NCBI GenBank assembly: GCA_029558435.1
Contig: JAKQEZ010000471.1
Location: 1-64,000, forward strand
Reading direction: 5' to 3'
DNA: 64,000 nt
DNA from: Bacteroidota bacterium
Lineage (GTDB): Bacteria; Bacteroidota; Bacteroidia; Flavobacteriales; Crocinitomicaceae
Below the pieces are notes generated by a model. The model did no database searches. It worked only from the letters and a program-made list of their open reading frames with translations, and was not told the origin of the DNA. A program made the position numbers and the translations under genes. Below are positions 1 to 7,952 of the stretch, piece by piece (within the stretch, counting starts at the first letter, position 1; each line of letters begins with the position of its first letter).

Positions 1-9
1 GTAGAACCT

Positions 10-40
10 GTTACAACAAGAAAAAATAGATTGTTGTAAA
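10..40. repeat. Inverted repeat upstream of toxin-antitoxin operon
   Basis: TTACAACAA at 11-19 is matched by TTGTTGTAA at 31-39, giving 9-base arms around an 11-base spacer. It lies just upstream of the -7 box at 61-68. It has no T-run on the plus strand, so an operator for the antitoxin is a possible role; the end of an upstream gene outside the window is the alternative. Confidence 0.4.
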
Positions 41-60
41 GCACAATTGATTTTTTTCAT

Positions 61-68
61 TAAATTTG
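61..68 (+). promoter_or_regulatory. Bacteroidota -7 promoter box for the toxin-antitoxin operon
   Basis: TAAATTTG matches the TAnnTTTG consensus of the Bacteroidota primary sigma factor. Transcription would begin near 72, which excludes the longer antitoxin reading frame starting at 47 and supports the ATG at 86. Confidence 0.5.
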
Positions 69-85
69 GTAAAATAGGCTTCAAG

Positions 86-328
86 ATGAATATAGATTCA
101 CGTAAAATATCAATCGCTAAGAAAGTGTTGAGTTTAAACAATGAGAAAATACTTCAAATTGTAGAGGACTTGTTGAATGAGTTAGAAACAACACATTCAC
201 AAAGCACAATAAAACCCATGGCTTTGAAGCAGTTTAAAGATGAAATTCGATTAGCCATAGTGGATGAGAAAGCTGGGAGATTAGTTAAAGCAACAGACCT
301 TGTGAAGCAAATCGATAAATGGGATTAG
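86..328 (+). CDS. Putative antitoxin of a type II toxin-antitoxin pair
   Basis: An 80-residue, charged, mainly helical protein directly upstream of a RelE/ParE-type toxin. The longer frame opens at 47, but the promoter box at 61-68 lies inside that extension, so ATG 86 (MNIDSRK...) is preferred. No DNA-binding motif was recognised with certainty. The N-terminal two thirds, with ILQIVEDLLNEL and a following polar stretch, resembles small antitoxins of Bacteroidota ParE pairs. The stop overlaps the toxin start by 10 bases (319-328), the translational coupling expected when an antitoxin precedes its toxin. The antitoxin role is inferred from position and size, not from a recognised family signature. 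Confidence 0.65.
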   Translation: MNIDSRKISIAKKVLSLNNEKILQIVEDLLNELETTHSQSTIKPMALKQFKDEIRLAIVDEKAGRLVKATDLVKQIDKWD

Positions 329-633
329 AAGTTTTTTGGTCTGAGCTTGCAATTAGCAAGCTGGATGAAGTGTATGAATACTATAAAACACAAGTAAACA
401 GAAAATTAGCTCGTAAAATCATCAAAAAAATAATTGAGCAAACCATTGATATTGAAAAACTACCTCAAAAAGGTCAAATCGAGGAATTGTTAAGTGATGA
501 TGATAGAAGTTTTCGTTATTTAATCTACTCAAATTATAAAATAGTCTATTATATCAATCATGCAACTAATAAAGTGATAATTGCTACTATTTTTGATACA
601 CGTCAAAATCCCAAAAAACTAAAAATAGATTAA
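319..633 (+). CDS. RelE/ParE family toxin
   Basis: A 104-residue protein with the ParE/RelE-type layout: an N-terminal strand (LEVFWSELAISKLDEVYEYY), two helices, then a central strand set with FRYLIYSNYKIVYYI and a C-terminal strand ending in IFDTRQNPKKL, the usual end of this family. Family members either cut mRNA at the ribosome (RelE) or poison DNA gyrase (ParE); the sequence does not decide between them, though the RQNP-type end is common in ParE-like toxins. It overlaps the upstream antitoxin by 10 bases and is full length for the family. It is probably regulated with the antitoxin from the promoter at 61-68. Confidence 0.85.
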   Translation: MGLEVFWSELAISKLDEVYEYYKTQVNRKLARKIIKKIIEQTIDIEKLPQKGQIEELLSDDDRSFRYLIYSNYKIVYYINHATNKVIIATIFDTRQNPKKLKID

Positions 634-684
634 AAGTAGTTTTATATTACTTAATAGAACAGAAGTATTGATAAATGATTTTGA

Positions 685-1209
685 TTAGCGTTTTGTCAAA
701 ACATTCACAATCAAATCGATAAAATTTGGAATTTTAAAGGTAAAACCTTCTGTTGGTTCAACCGTTGGAAGGTTAATTTGAACCGAAGAGTTTGTTGTTG
801 CTGAAGCACCACTGCTTTTTTCTTCTGGCGTATAATCTGCAACAGAACCTTTACCTAATGTAAATTGCTTGTTGTTTAGTGCGGCAACAATTTCTTCAAT
901 TTTTGTTTCAGAGATTTTTGAGTCGTCAAAAGAAATAAAAGCAGTGTTAGTTGCACGCCCCATTTTAAAATCAAACTTAACACGTTCAACGCCACCCGTA
1001 GCCACTAATGCTTTTCTGATTTGTGAACCACAACCCATTTCACAGGTCATGCCATCAATTTCTAATGAAAGCATTTTTGTGGGAATAACAGCTACTTGTT
1101 CCACCTTTTGGGTGCTAACTTCTTTTTTTACCGTACTTGCTTCTGATGAACAACTACTAATTAAAGTTGCTGAAATACTTGCTGCAATAAAAAAGTGAAC
1201 TGTTTTCAT
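685..1209 (-). CDS. Lipoprotein with heavy-metal-associated (HMA) domain
   Basis: A 174-residue lipoprotein. The first 20 residues form a lipoprotein signal with Cys20 in an ISSC lipobox, so the protein should be anchored to a membrane facing the periplasm. Residues about 47-120 form an HMA-like ferredoxin fold with the motif GMTCEMGC at 53-60. The cysteines are spaced CxxxC, not the canonical CxxC of copper chaperones. This variant occurs in Bacteroidota HMA proteins as far as I recall. A role in binding or delivering a soft metal such as copper or mercury is inferred from the domain. The tail (about 121-174) is low-complexity and polar with no recognised domain. It stands alone, convergent with the toxin operon. 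Confidence 0.75.
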   Translation of the reverse strand: MKTVHFFIAASISATLISSCSSEASTVKKEVSTQKVEQVAVIPTKMLSLEIDGMTCEMGCGSQIRKALVATGGVERVKFDFKMGRATNTAFISFDDSKISETKIEEIVAALNNKQFTLGKGSVADYTPEEKSSGASATTNSSVQINLPTVEPTEGFTFKIPNFIDLIVNVLTKR

Positions 1210-1238
1210 GGTGTGAAATCAAACGGTTTTAATTTCAC

Positions 1239-1246
1239 CAAAATTA
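1239..1246 (-). promoter_or_regulatory. -7 promoter box for the HMA lipoprotein gene
   Basis: Read on the minus strand the box is TAATTTTG, a full match to TAnnTTTG, 29 bases upstream of the start codon at 1209. Confidence 0.45.
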
Positions 1247-1444
1247 AGTAATTTGCTGATTGAATGAACAAAAAAAATGTTAAAATCATCAATCGTTTAA
1301 AATTTCAACATGTAATAAATTGTTTGTTTACATAAAATTTGATAACAACAAGAAAATCAATATGTTATAAATTGCTTTGATTTTATATTAATTTAAACTC
1401 AATCTAAATTACAGACTTTTAGGACAATCAATACCTAGAACGAT

Positions 1445-1452
1445 TAAATTTG
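1445..1452 (+). promoter_or_regulatory. -7 promoter box of the sdhCAB operon
   Basis: TAAATTTG fits TAnnTTTG, about 43 bases upstream of the sdhC ATG. No clear -33 TTG element was seen at ideal spacing. Confidence 0.5.
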
Positions 1453-1495
1453 TGGCAATAGTAAAGATTGAGTTAATTATTTCAGATTATTATTT

Positions 1496-2422
1496 ATGAG
1501 TAAATCAGCAATTTTATCGTCTTCGGTCGCCAAAAAATGGTGGATGGCATTAACCGGACTTTTTTTATGTCTTTTCTTAGTAGGTCACTTACTAGGAAAC
1601 TTACAATTAATTACCATTGCAGGTAATGAAGGCAAGAGAGCTTTCAACGAGTATGCATACTTCATGACAACCAATCCTATCGTGAAAGTGCTTTCGTATT
1701 TAACTTACATTTCTGTGTTGTTTCACGCAATTGATGGAATTTTAATTACCATCCACAACAAGAAATCACGTCCAGTTAAATACGTTTACAAAAATCCACA
1801 TAGCAACGTTCCGTGGTATTCACGCAGCATGGCAGTTTTGGGCTCGTTGATTTTGATTTTCATCGTATTACACATGCAAAATTTCTGGTGGAAAATGAAA
1901 CATTCATCAGAACCAATGCCGGCTCACAAAGAGTTTATTGCTAAACCTCAAATGAGTCAAATGGGTGGAATTGAAGATACAATTGTTGGATATTACTATA
2001 CAACTAAAGGTGATTATGTTCCTGCTGATGAGGTTAGAATTGATTATTCTCACAAAAAACCAGAGTTTTACGTAAATTACTCTAAATACGATCCAAACTA
2101 CAAAGCTTCTGGTCAAGAAATGAAAGTGGCTGATGGTTACAAAGACTTGCATTCATTGGTATATGCGTTTTTTGGACACGATAAAACAAAAGAAGCTGGA
2201 ATTGCAGCCAATCCAAACGCATTAGTGGCAGTTGTTGTTTATGTGTTGTCAATGTTGGTATTAGGATTCCACTTGTTACACGGGTTTTCTTCTGCATTCC
2301 AATCATTAGGAATCAACCATAGAAAATACAATCATTTGATTAAAACAACAGGAAAAGTGTTTGCAATACTTGTTTCTGCATTGTTCGCTATTATTCCAAT
2401 TGTTATTTATTTAACGAGATAA
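1496..2422 (+). CDS. sdhC: Succinate dehydrogenase cytochrome b subunit (type B, SdhC)
   Basis: Membrane anchor and haem b subunit of succinate:quinone oxidoreductase, carrying electrons from SdhB to menaquinone. Five membrane segments can be read (roughly 15-36, 63-85, 110-128, 243-262 and 285-306), as in single-subunit type B anchors. Conserved family features include KKWWMALTGLFL near the N-terminus, histidines in helices one, two and four, and HLLHGFSSAFQSLG at about 262-275. At 308 residues it is much longer than the usual 220-260. The extra length is a polar stretch at about 135-225 between helices three and four. It is followed by sdhA after 12 bases in the same operon. Confidence 0.93.
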   Translation: MSKSAILSSSVAKKWWMALTGLFLCLFLVGHLLGNLQLITIAGNEGKRAFNEYAYFMTTNPIVKVLSYLTYISVLFHAIDGILITIHNKKSRPVKYVYKNPHSNVPWYSRSMAVLGSLILIFIVLHMQNFWWKMKHSSEPMPAHKEFIAKPQMSQMGGIEDTIVGYYYTTKGDYVPADEVRIDYSHKKPEFYVNYSKYDPNYKASGQEMKVADGYKDLHSLVYAFFGHDKTKEAGIAANPNALVAVVVYVLSMLVLGFHLLHGFSSAFQSLGINHRKYNHLIKTTGKVFAILVSALFAIIPIVIYLTR

Positions 2423-2434
2423 AATAAAGAGATT

Positions 2435-4441
2435 ATGTCTAAAGAATTAAATTCAAAAGTCCCTGCAGGTCCTGTAAAGGATATGTGGAAATCATACAAA
2501 GATCACGTTGGATTGGTAAATCCAGCAAACAGAAGAAATATTGATATTATTGTTGTTGGTACTGGATTGGCTGGTGGTTCTGCTTCTGCATCATTGGCAG
2601 AAATGGGATACAATGTAAAAGCATTTTGTTTCCAAGATTCTCCACGTAGAGCACACTCAATTGCAGCTCAAGGTGGTATCAACGCAGCAAAAAATTATCA
2701 AAATGATGGTGACTCTGATTACCGTTTGTTTTACGACACAGTAAAAGGTGGTGACTACCGTTCAAGAGAAGCAAATGTTTACCGTTTGGCTGAGGTGTCT
2801 GCAAGCATCATCGACCAATGTGTGGCGCAAGGAGTTCCTTTTGCACGCGATTACGGAGGCTTGTTAGACAACCGTTCTTTTGGTGGGGTGCAAGTTTCAC
2901 GTACTTTTTATGCCAAAGGACAAACAGGACAACAATTGTTGTTGGGTGCTTATTCAGCAATGAACCGTCAAATTGCAAAAGGTAAAATTACCATGTATAA
3001 CCGCCACGAAATGTTGGAATTGGTTGTTGTAAATGGTAAAGCAAGGGGAATTATTGCACGCAACTTGGTTACTGGAGCAATCGAACGCCACTCTGCACAT
3101 GCGGTAGTGCTTGGAACAGGAGGTTACGGAAACGTATTCTTCTTATCAACCAATGCTATGGGATCAAACGCATCAGCAGCATGGAGAGCACACAAAAAAG
3201 GAGCTTATTTTGCAAATCCTTGTTATACGCAAATTCACCCAACATGTATTCCACGTTCTGGTGATTACCAATCTAAATTAACGTTGATGTCAGAATCGTT
3301 AAGAAACGATGGACGTATTTGGGTGCCAAAAAACATCGAAGATGCAGTTGCAATTCGCGAAGGACGTTTGAAACCAACGCAAATTAAAGAAGAAGATAGA
3401 GATTACTATTTGGAAAGAAGATACCCTGCATTTGGTAACTTGGTTCCACGTGACGTTGCATCGCGCGCTGCGAAAGAAAGATGTGACGCTGGTTACGGAG
3501 TTAACAAAACAGGTGAAGCGGTTTACTTGGATTTTAGCTCAGCTATCATGCGCTATGGTAAGGAAAAAGCTAACTTAATGCATGAACACAATGCTTCTGA
3601 AGATAGAATCAGAGAATTGGGTGAAGCAGTTGTTGAATCTAAATACGGAAACTTATTCCAAATGTATGAGAAAATCGTTGATGATAACCCATACAAAACA
3701 CCAATGATGATTTATCCTGCGGTACACTATACAATGGGTGGACTTTGGGTTGATTACAACTTGATGACAACAATTGACGGTTGTTACTGTATTGGAGAGG
3801 CGAACTTCTCTGATCACGGAGCTAACCGCTTAGGAGCATCTGCATTGATGCAAGGGTTAGCTGACGGATACTTCGTATTGCCTTATACAATTGGTGATCA
3901 ATTGCAACACGAAATTCGCACGGGTAAAATTTCTACAGATACACCAGAATTTGAAGAAGCAGAAAAGAGCGTAAGAGAACGTTTGGAATTCTTCATCAAT
4001 AATAAAGGAACAAAATCGGTTGACCATTTCCATAAATTATTAGGAAAAATTATGTGGGACAACGTAGGTATGGCGCGTAATGAAGCTGGCTTGAAAGAAG
4101 CAATTGTTGAAATTAAACGCATTCGTGAAGAGTTCTACAAAGATGTATTTGTTCCGGGTGAAATGAACGAAATGAACCCAGAATTGGAAAAAGCAACTCG
4201 TGTTGCCGACTTTATGGAGTTAGCAGAGTTGTTTGCAGTGGATGCATTGCACCGTACAGAATCTTGTGGTGGTCACTTCCGTGAAGAATCACAAACAGAG
4301 GATGGTGAAGCATTAAGAGATGATGCTAATTTTGCTTATGTTGCAGCTTGGGAATACACCGGAAATCCTGGTGAAGCAGTGTTGCACAAAGAGCAATTAG
4401 AGTTTAAAGCAATTGAATTAAAACAACGAAGTTATAAATAG
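2435..4441 (+). CDS. sdhA: Succinate dehydrogenase/fumarate reductase flavoprotein subunit
   Basis: Catalytic subunit that oxidises succinate to fumarate in the citric acid cycle, on the cytoplasmic face of the inner membrane. The Rossmann motif for [13 protein letters not shown], is at 41-50. HSIAAQGG at 74-81 carries the histidine that binds FAD covalently. A catalytic arginine motif, PRDVASRA, lies near 337-344, and [12 protein letters not shown] is the conserved capping region. The length, 668 residues, suits the type B family of Bacteroidota and epsilon-proteobacteria. It is the middle gene of sdhCAB, 12 bases after sdhC and 43 bases before the preferred sdhB start. Confidence 0.97.
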   Translation: MSKELNSKVPAGPVKDMWKSYKDHVGLVNPANRRNIDIIVVGTGLAGGSASASLAEMGYNVKAFCFQDSPRRAHSIAAQGGINAAKNYQNDGDSDYRLFYDTVKGGDYRSREANVYRLAEVSASIIDQCVAQGVPFARDYGGLLDNRSFGGVQVSRTFYAKGQTGQQLLLGAYSAMNRQIAKGKITMYNRHEMLELVVVNGKARGIIARNLVTGAIERHSAHAVVLGTGGYGNVFFLSTNAMGSNASAAWRAHKKGAYFANPCYTQIHPTCIPRSGDYQSKLTLMSESLRNDGRIWVPKNIEDAVAIREGRLKPTQIKEEDRDYYLERRYPAFGNLVPRDVASRAAKERCDAGYGVNKTGEAVYLDFSSAIMRYGKEKANLMHEHNASEDRIRELGEAVVESKYGNLFQMYEKIVDDNPYKTPMMIYPAVHYTMGGLWVDYNLMTTIDGCYCIGEANFSDHGANRLGASALMQGLADGYFVLPYTIGDQLQHEIRTGKISTDTPEFEEAEKSVRERLEFFINNKGTKSVDHFHKLLGKIMWDNVGMARNEAGLKEAIVEIKRIREEFYKDVFVPGEMNEMNPELEKATRVADFMELAELFAVDALHRTESCGGHFREESQTEDGEALRDDANFAYVAAWEYTGNPGEAVLHKEQLEFKAIELKQRSYK

Positions 4442-4484
4442 ATAGTTGCGGAGTTCATCCACAATTATCATAAATCTAAGCATA

Positions 4485-5237
4485 ATGAAATTAACATTAA
4501 AAGTTTGGAGACAAAAAAATAGTGACGATAAAGGTAGAATCGAAACTTATAAAGTCGATAATATAAACGAGCACATGTCATTTCTTGAAATGATGGACGT
4601 GTTGAACGAACAATTAATTGCCGAAGGGAAAGAACCTGTAGCATTTGACCACGACTGTCGTGAAGGAATTTGCGGTATGTGTTCAATGTTTATCAACGGT
4701 GAGCCACACGGACCAGGAAAAGGAATTACGACCTGTCAGTTGCACATGCGTTCTTTCAACGATGGAGATACAATCTACATTGAACCATTCCGTTCAAGAG
4801 GTTTTCCAGTAATCAAGGATTTAATTGTTGACCGTTCTGCATTTGATAGAATCCAACAAGCGGGTGGATACGTTAACGTAAACACTTCTGGAAACACGTT
4901 GGATGCGAATGCTATTCCAATTCCAAAAGACGATGCAGACAAAGCGTTTGATGCAGCAACATGTATTGGATGTGGAGCATGTGTGGCAACTTGTAAAAAC
5001 TCTTCTGCAATGTTGTTTATCTCTGCTAAAGTTTCTCAATTTGCATTGTTGCCTCAAGGTAAAGTTGAAGCAAAATCACGTGTGTTGGCAATGGTAGAGC
5101 AAATGGATAAAGACGGATTTGGTAACTGTTCTAATACAGGTGCTTGTGAGGTAGAATGTCCAAAAGGAATTTCTTTAGAAAACATTGCACGTTTGAACAG
5201 AGAGTTTTTAGACGCAGCAGTAAAATCGGATAATTAA
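4485..5237 (+). CDS. sdhB: Succinate dehydrogenase iron-sulfur subunit
   Basis: Electron-transfer subunit between the SdhA flavin and the SdhC haems. The 250-residue protein has the plant-type 2Fe-2S cysteines C58, C63 and C66, with another near C84. The ferredoxin-like half has [11 protein letters not shown] at 160-170 and CSNTGAC with a following CP at 215-226 for the 4Fe-4S and 3Fe-4S clusters. The frame can be extended to a TTG at 4446, but [10 protein letters not shown] at 4485 matches the normal family start. It is the last gene of the operon and is followed by a strong terminator hairpin at 5302-5333. Confidence 0.96.
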   Translation: MKLTLKVWRQKNSDDKGRIETYKVDNINEHMSFLEMMDVLNEQLIAEGKEPVAFDHDCREGICGMCSMFINGEPHGPGKGITTCQLHMRSFNDGDTIYIEPFRSRGFPVIKDLIVDRSAFDRIQQAGGYVNVNTSGNTLDANAIPIPKDDADKAFDAATCIGCGACVATCKNSSAMLFISAKVSQFALLPQGKVEAKSRVLAMVEQMDKDGFGNCSNTGACEVECPKGISLENIARLNREFLDAAVKSDN

Positions 5238-5301
5238 TATCCAATTGAAATGACTAGTCCTAAATAACCAATACAGATTATTAAGGCAAAAATAATTAAT
5301 T

Positions 5302-5340
5302 ATGAGGGTGCTCGACTTTTCGGACACCCTCATTTTTGTT
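5302..5340 (+). terminator. Intrinsic terminator of the sdhCAB operon
   Basis: A 9-base stem, ATGAGGGTG at 5302-5310 with CACCCTCAT at 5325-5333, is followed by TTTTG. The loop contains ACTTTTCGGA, the same loop as the terminator at 11967-12006. Confidence 0.85.
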
Positions 5341-5402
5341 ATATGGACTTGCAAAATAGCTATTTAACATTGCATGCCATCACCTCAAAACGCCATTAAA
5401 TC

Positions 5403-5453
5403 TTACCTTGCCATTCTTATAAAACTTTTTTTGTTAAAAAAACGCAATTGTAA
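5403..5453 (-). pseudogene. Relic of a T9SS type B C-terminal tail
   Basis: Read on the minus strand these 17 codons give LQLRFFNKKSFIRMAR and a stop. They align with the last residues of the neighbouring gene at 5545-7512 (QNCRLTKEGFITVVR and stop). The similarity is also visible in the bases, including about ten bases after each stop. No start codon or upstream coding sequence remains. This looks like the 3' end of a former tandem copy. The rest of the 5341-5402 stretch shows nothing recognisable. Confidence 0.55.
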
Positions 5454-5472
5454 TTTTTTAAAGGATTCGAGT

Positions 5473-5503
5473 TTCCCTCCTTTGAGGAGGGATTAAGGGA
5501 GGT
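5473..5503. repeat. Short GC-rich palindromic motif
   Basis: TCCCTCC at 5474-5480, loop TTTGA, GGAGGGA at 5486-5492, then another AGGGAGG at 5496-5502. It stands out in AT-rich surroundings and has no T-run. Similar palindromes are dispersed between genes in some Bacteroidota genomes. It sits between the relic tail and the intact T9SS gene. Confidence 0.4.
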
Positions 5504-5544
5504 GACCTAGAATCATAAAATAATCAACTAAATCCCAATTAAAC

Positions 5545-7512
5545 CTACCTTACCACCGTTATAAATCCTTCTTTTGTTAAACGGCAATTTTGCAATTGGC
5601 AGTTAACAATCGTATCGTCCAATGTAAATACCACCTCATAAAAATACACACCATCTGTTGCGGGCGTGCTCCACAGTGGGTTAAAGCCTGGCGTTAAGTT
5701 GCCTTGAAAATTGTACACTACCTCGCCCCAGCGGTTGAGGATGTTTAGTTGAGCATGAATTGGCAAATTGGTGTGGATGCCAAAACTATCGTTAACACCA
5801 TCGTTGTTGGGTGTAAACACATTGGGAATATGAACAATTAAACTATCGTAAACATTTACTGTTGCATAAGCCGTGTCTGCACATGCACTATCATTTTGCC
5901 AAGCCACAAGCATGATTTGGTACGTGCCTGAAGTGTCTGCCACAAAATTAGTAAACGGGTTGTTTTGCAAAGCACCGTTAACATACCAACTGTAGTTTTG
6001 AGCTTGCACCGAAGTGTTGTTAATTACTACTTCCAACGGTGCACCGCCCGCTTGCGGACTCACCGTAAAACCTGCCACTGTGTTGTTGATTGTTGGTATA
6101 ACAAAAGAACTATCTCCACTTCTGCAACCCAAGCTGTCTTGAAAATAAACAGTATAGTTGCCACCAAAAAGCCCACCTTGCAATGCGTTTTGACCTTTGT
6201 TGAGTGGTTTTGTTAAAGTATCTCCGTTTTCTGAAATTAGATACAGCACGCCTGTTTCTTGTGGTTTTTGAATAAGCACGCTCCCCGATGCTGTTCCACA
6301 CACCGCTTTTGCGATTGTAAGTAGAGGCAAAACTGGTGGTTCTTTAACCAAAATATGCACAGGACGCACAACAGAGCAAGAATCGTTGTTCCAAATACGC
6401 ACGGTATAAAACATGCTGCTATCTCCTGAAAAAACAGGGTTGGGGCAATTGGTGCAACTCAAGCCCGGTGCAGGGTTGCCACTTGTGCCACCAGTAGGCG
6501 CCGACCACTCAAAAGTGGCATTGGGGTTGGCAGAAGTTGCCATAAGTTGCAATTGTTCTCCTTTGCAAATGATGGTATCATTGGTTACAGTTACATCAAA
6601 AGGTGCGCAGGTGGTGGTGTAGGTGAGGAAAAGTTGATGAATTGGGTTTGTTTTTGACCCCAAAGTAGATTGATAATCAAAAGTTAAATCAAAAGCTGTT
6701 GATGAATTCAAATATGATTCTATGTTTGCAATTGCATCCGTACCGCTCATTGTTGAATTCGCTATATCATTTCCTAAACCGAATAGTGCGCCATTTTGAT
6801 AATAAAAACTACCTGAGACACCATCGCAAATAGATAGTCCTCCATCATCTTGACCGCCTATTAAACCTAATAAAGTATTGTCTATTTTCACAAAACTACC
6901 ATCTTTAATAGTGTCGCACATTTCTCCAGAATTTAAAGCTAAACCAACGTTTTGAATTACATCTATCGGATTGAGATTGCCAAATGAAAACAACATATTT
7001 GAACTTGGTTGCACATTATTCACAAAAACATTAGCACAAACGTCTTGCATTAAAGTATTTTCATAAGCAACATATAGGTAAAAGTAAGTAAAAAATCCAA
7101 GAGATAAAGTAGATGGTTGAATTAAAGCAGAAACTGGATAAATATTTTGCGTTGGATTGATGATATGGGTAACATCTATCATTAGTGTTTTCATTCGTCT
7201 AATATCGGTACCATCAATATACAAGTACTCATTATTAAAAGTATCTTGCGCATTAAGAACTACTGGGTTATTGTTGATATATAAAATGTTTTCATCGGGA
7301 GAAAAATAAACAGTTACAAACAGATAAGCTTTTCTGATAGTACTATTAGGTTCTATATAAATTTCAAAATCACCTCCAAAAGGCAAGTTCCAAGGAGCAA
7401 AGGCATCACCTGTAACACCACCCTTAAAAACATCTTGATAGACATTTATCTGTGAAAATCCTGTTTTCACTATTATGAAAAAAATAAACAATATAATTTT
7501 TATTTTTTTCAT
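5545..7512 (-). CDS. Secreted protein with T9SS type B (gliding motility-associated) C-terminal domain
   Basis: A 655-residue exported protein. The N-terminus has a signal peptide (about 1-20, ending near SQ). The first half, to about residue 300, has no recognised family but is rich in beta strands and aromatic residues. The middle (about 305-560) looks like immunoglobulin or PKD-type repeats, with phrases such as NCPNPVFSGDSSMFYTVRIWNNDSC and a second module near 480-550. Residues about 565-655 form the CHU_C/type B sorting domain, with VFTPNNDGVNDSF and LNRWGEVVY, directing passage through the type IX system to the cell surface. Substrate or partner is unknown; an adhesin-like role is a guess. 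It is preceded closely by a small Xre-type regulator on the same strand. Confidence 0.85.
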   Translation of the reverse strand: MKKIKIILFIFFIIVKTGFSQINVYQDVFKGGVTGDAFAPWNLPFGGDFEIYIEPNSTIRKAYLFVTVYFSPDENILYINNNPVVLNAQDTFNNEYLYIDGTDIRRMKTLMIDVTHIINPTQNIYPVSALIQPSTLSLGFFTYFYLYVAYENTLMQDVCANVFVNNVQPSSNMLFSFGNLNPIDVIQNVGLALNSGEMCDTIKDGSFVKIDNTLLGLIGGQDDGGLSICDGVSGSFYYQNGALFGLGNDIANSTMSGTDAIANIESYLNSSTAFDLTFDYQSTLGSKTNPIHQLFLTYTTTCAPFDVTVTNDTIICKGEQLQLMATSANPNATFEWSAPTGGTSGNPAPGLSCTNCPNPVFSGDSSMFYTVRIWNNDSCSVVRPVHILVKEPPVLPLLTIAKAVCGTASGSVLIQKPQETGVLYLISENGDTLTKPLNKGQNALQGGLFGGNYTVYFQDSLGCRSGDSSFVIPTINNTVAGFTVSPQAGGAPLEVVINNTSVQAQNYSWYVNGALQNNPFTNFVADTSGTYQIMLVAWQNDSACADTAYATVNVYDSLIVHIPNVFTPNNDGVNDSFGIHTNLPIHAQLNILNRWGEVVYNFQGNLTPGFNPLWSTPATDGVYFYEVVFTLDDTIVNCQLQNCRLTKEGFITVVR

Positions 7513-7519
7513 AATTTTC

Positions 7520-7840
7520 TTAATTCTTGTTTTTTAAATTAATGATGTCATTCAATTTTTCAGTAAAATAATTGGTGTTATAATTTCCTGTAACTACACC
7601 TTTGTTATCATTTACTGTTAACTGTACTGATTGCACATTATCTTCGTCCAATAAAACATTAATGTTTATTTTCAATATCTTTACTATTTCCATCATACGC
7701 ACAACAGTGAGTTCTAACTTGTTGTTTTCAATTTTATTGTAGTTGGAAACAGCCATTCCTAAAAAGTCAGCCATTTGTTGTTGAGTAAAGCCTTTTAACT
7801 CTCTATATTTTCTTATTGCAAATCCTAAATCCGTATTCAT
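7520..7840 (-). CDS. Xre-family helix-turn-helix regulator
   Basis: A 106-residue protein with a Cro/CI-type HTH at about 6-62: IRKYRELKGFTQQQMADFLGMAVSNYNKIENN is split over the five-helix pattern, with TQQQMADFLGM as helix two and SNYNKIENNK as the recognition region. The C-terminal 40 residues carry no recognised domain. It lies 7 bases upstream of the T9SS type B gene on the same strand, so the two are probably co-transcribed, and divergent from the large secreted protein at 7953. Control of its own operon or of the divergent gene is inferred from position only. Confidence 0.8.
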   Translation of the reverse strand: MNTDLGFAIRKYRELKGFTQQQMADFLGMAVSNYNKIENNKLELTVVRMMEIVKILKININVLLDEDNVQSVQLTVNDNKGVVTGNYNTNYFTEKLNDIINLKNKN

Positions 7841-7952
7841 AAGTGCTAAATTAAATAAAAAATAAAAACAAAAATAAGAATTTTCATAAAATGAAAAAAA
7901 ATAAATGTTTTTTTTTCGAATATTGTCAAATAAACTATTAATACAATTAATT

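Noticed and set aside
47..85. Upstream extension of the antitoxin frame
   Set aside because: The promoter box TAAATTTG at 61-68 lies inside it, so it would not be transcribed.
4446..4484. TTG start giving SdhB 13 more residues
   Set aside because: MKLTLK at 4485 fits the family start; the added residues resemble nothing in SdhB.
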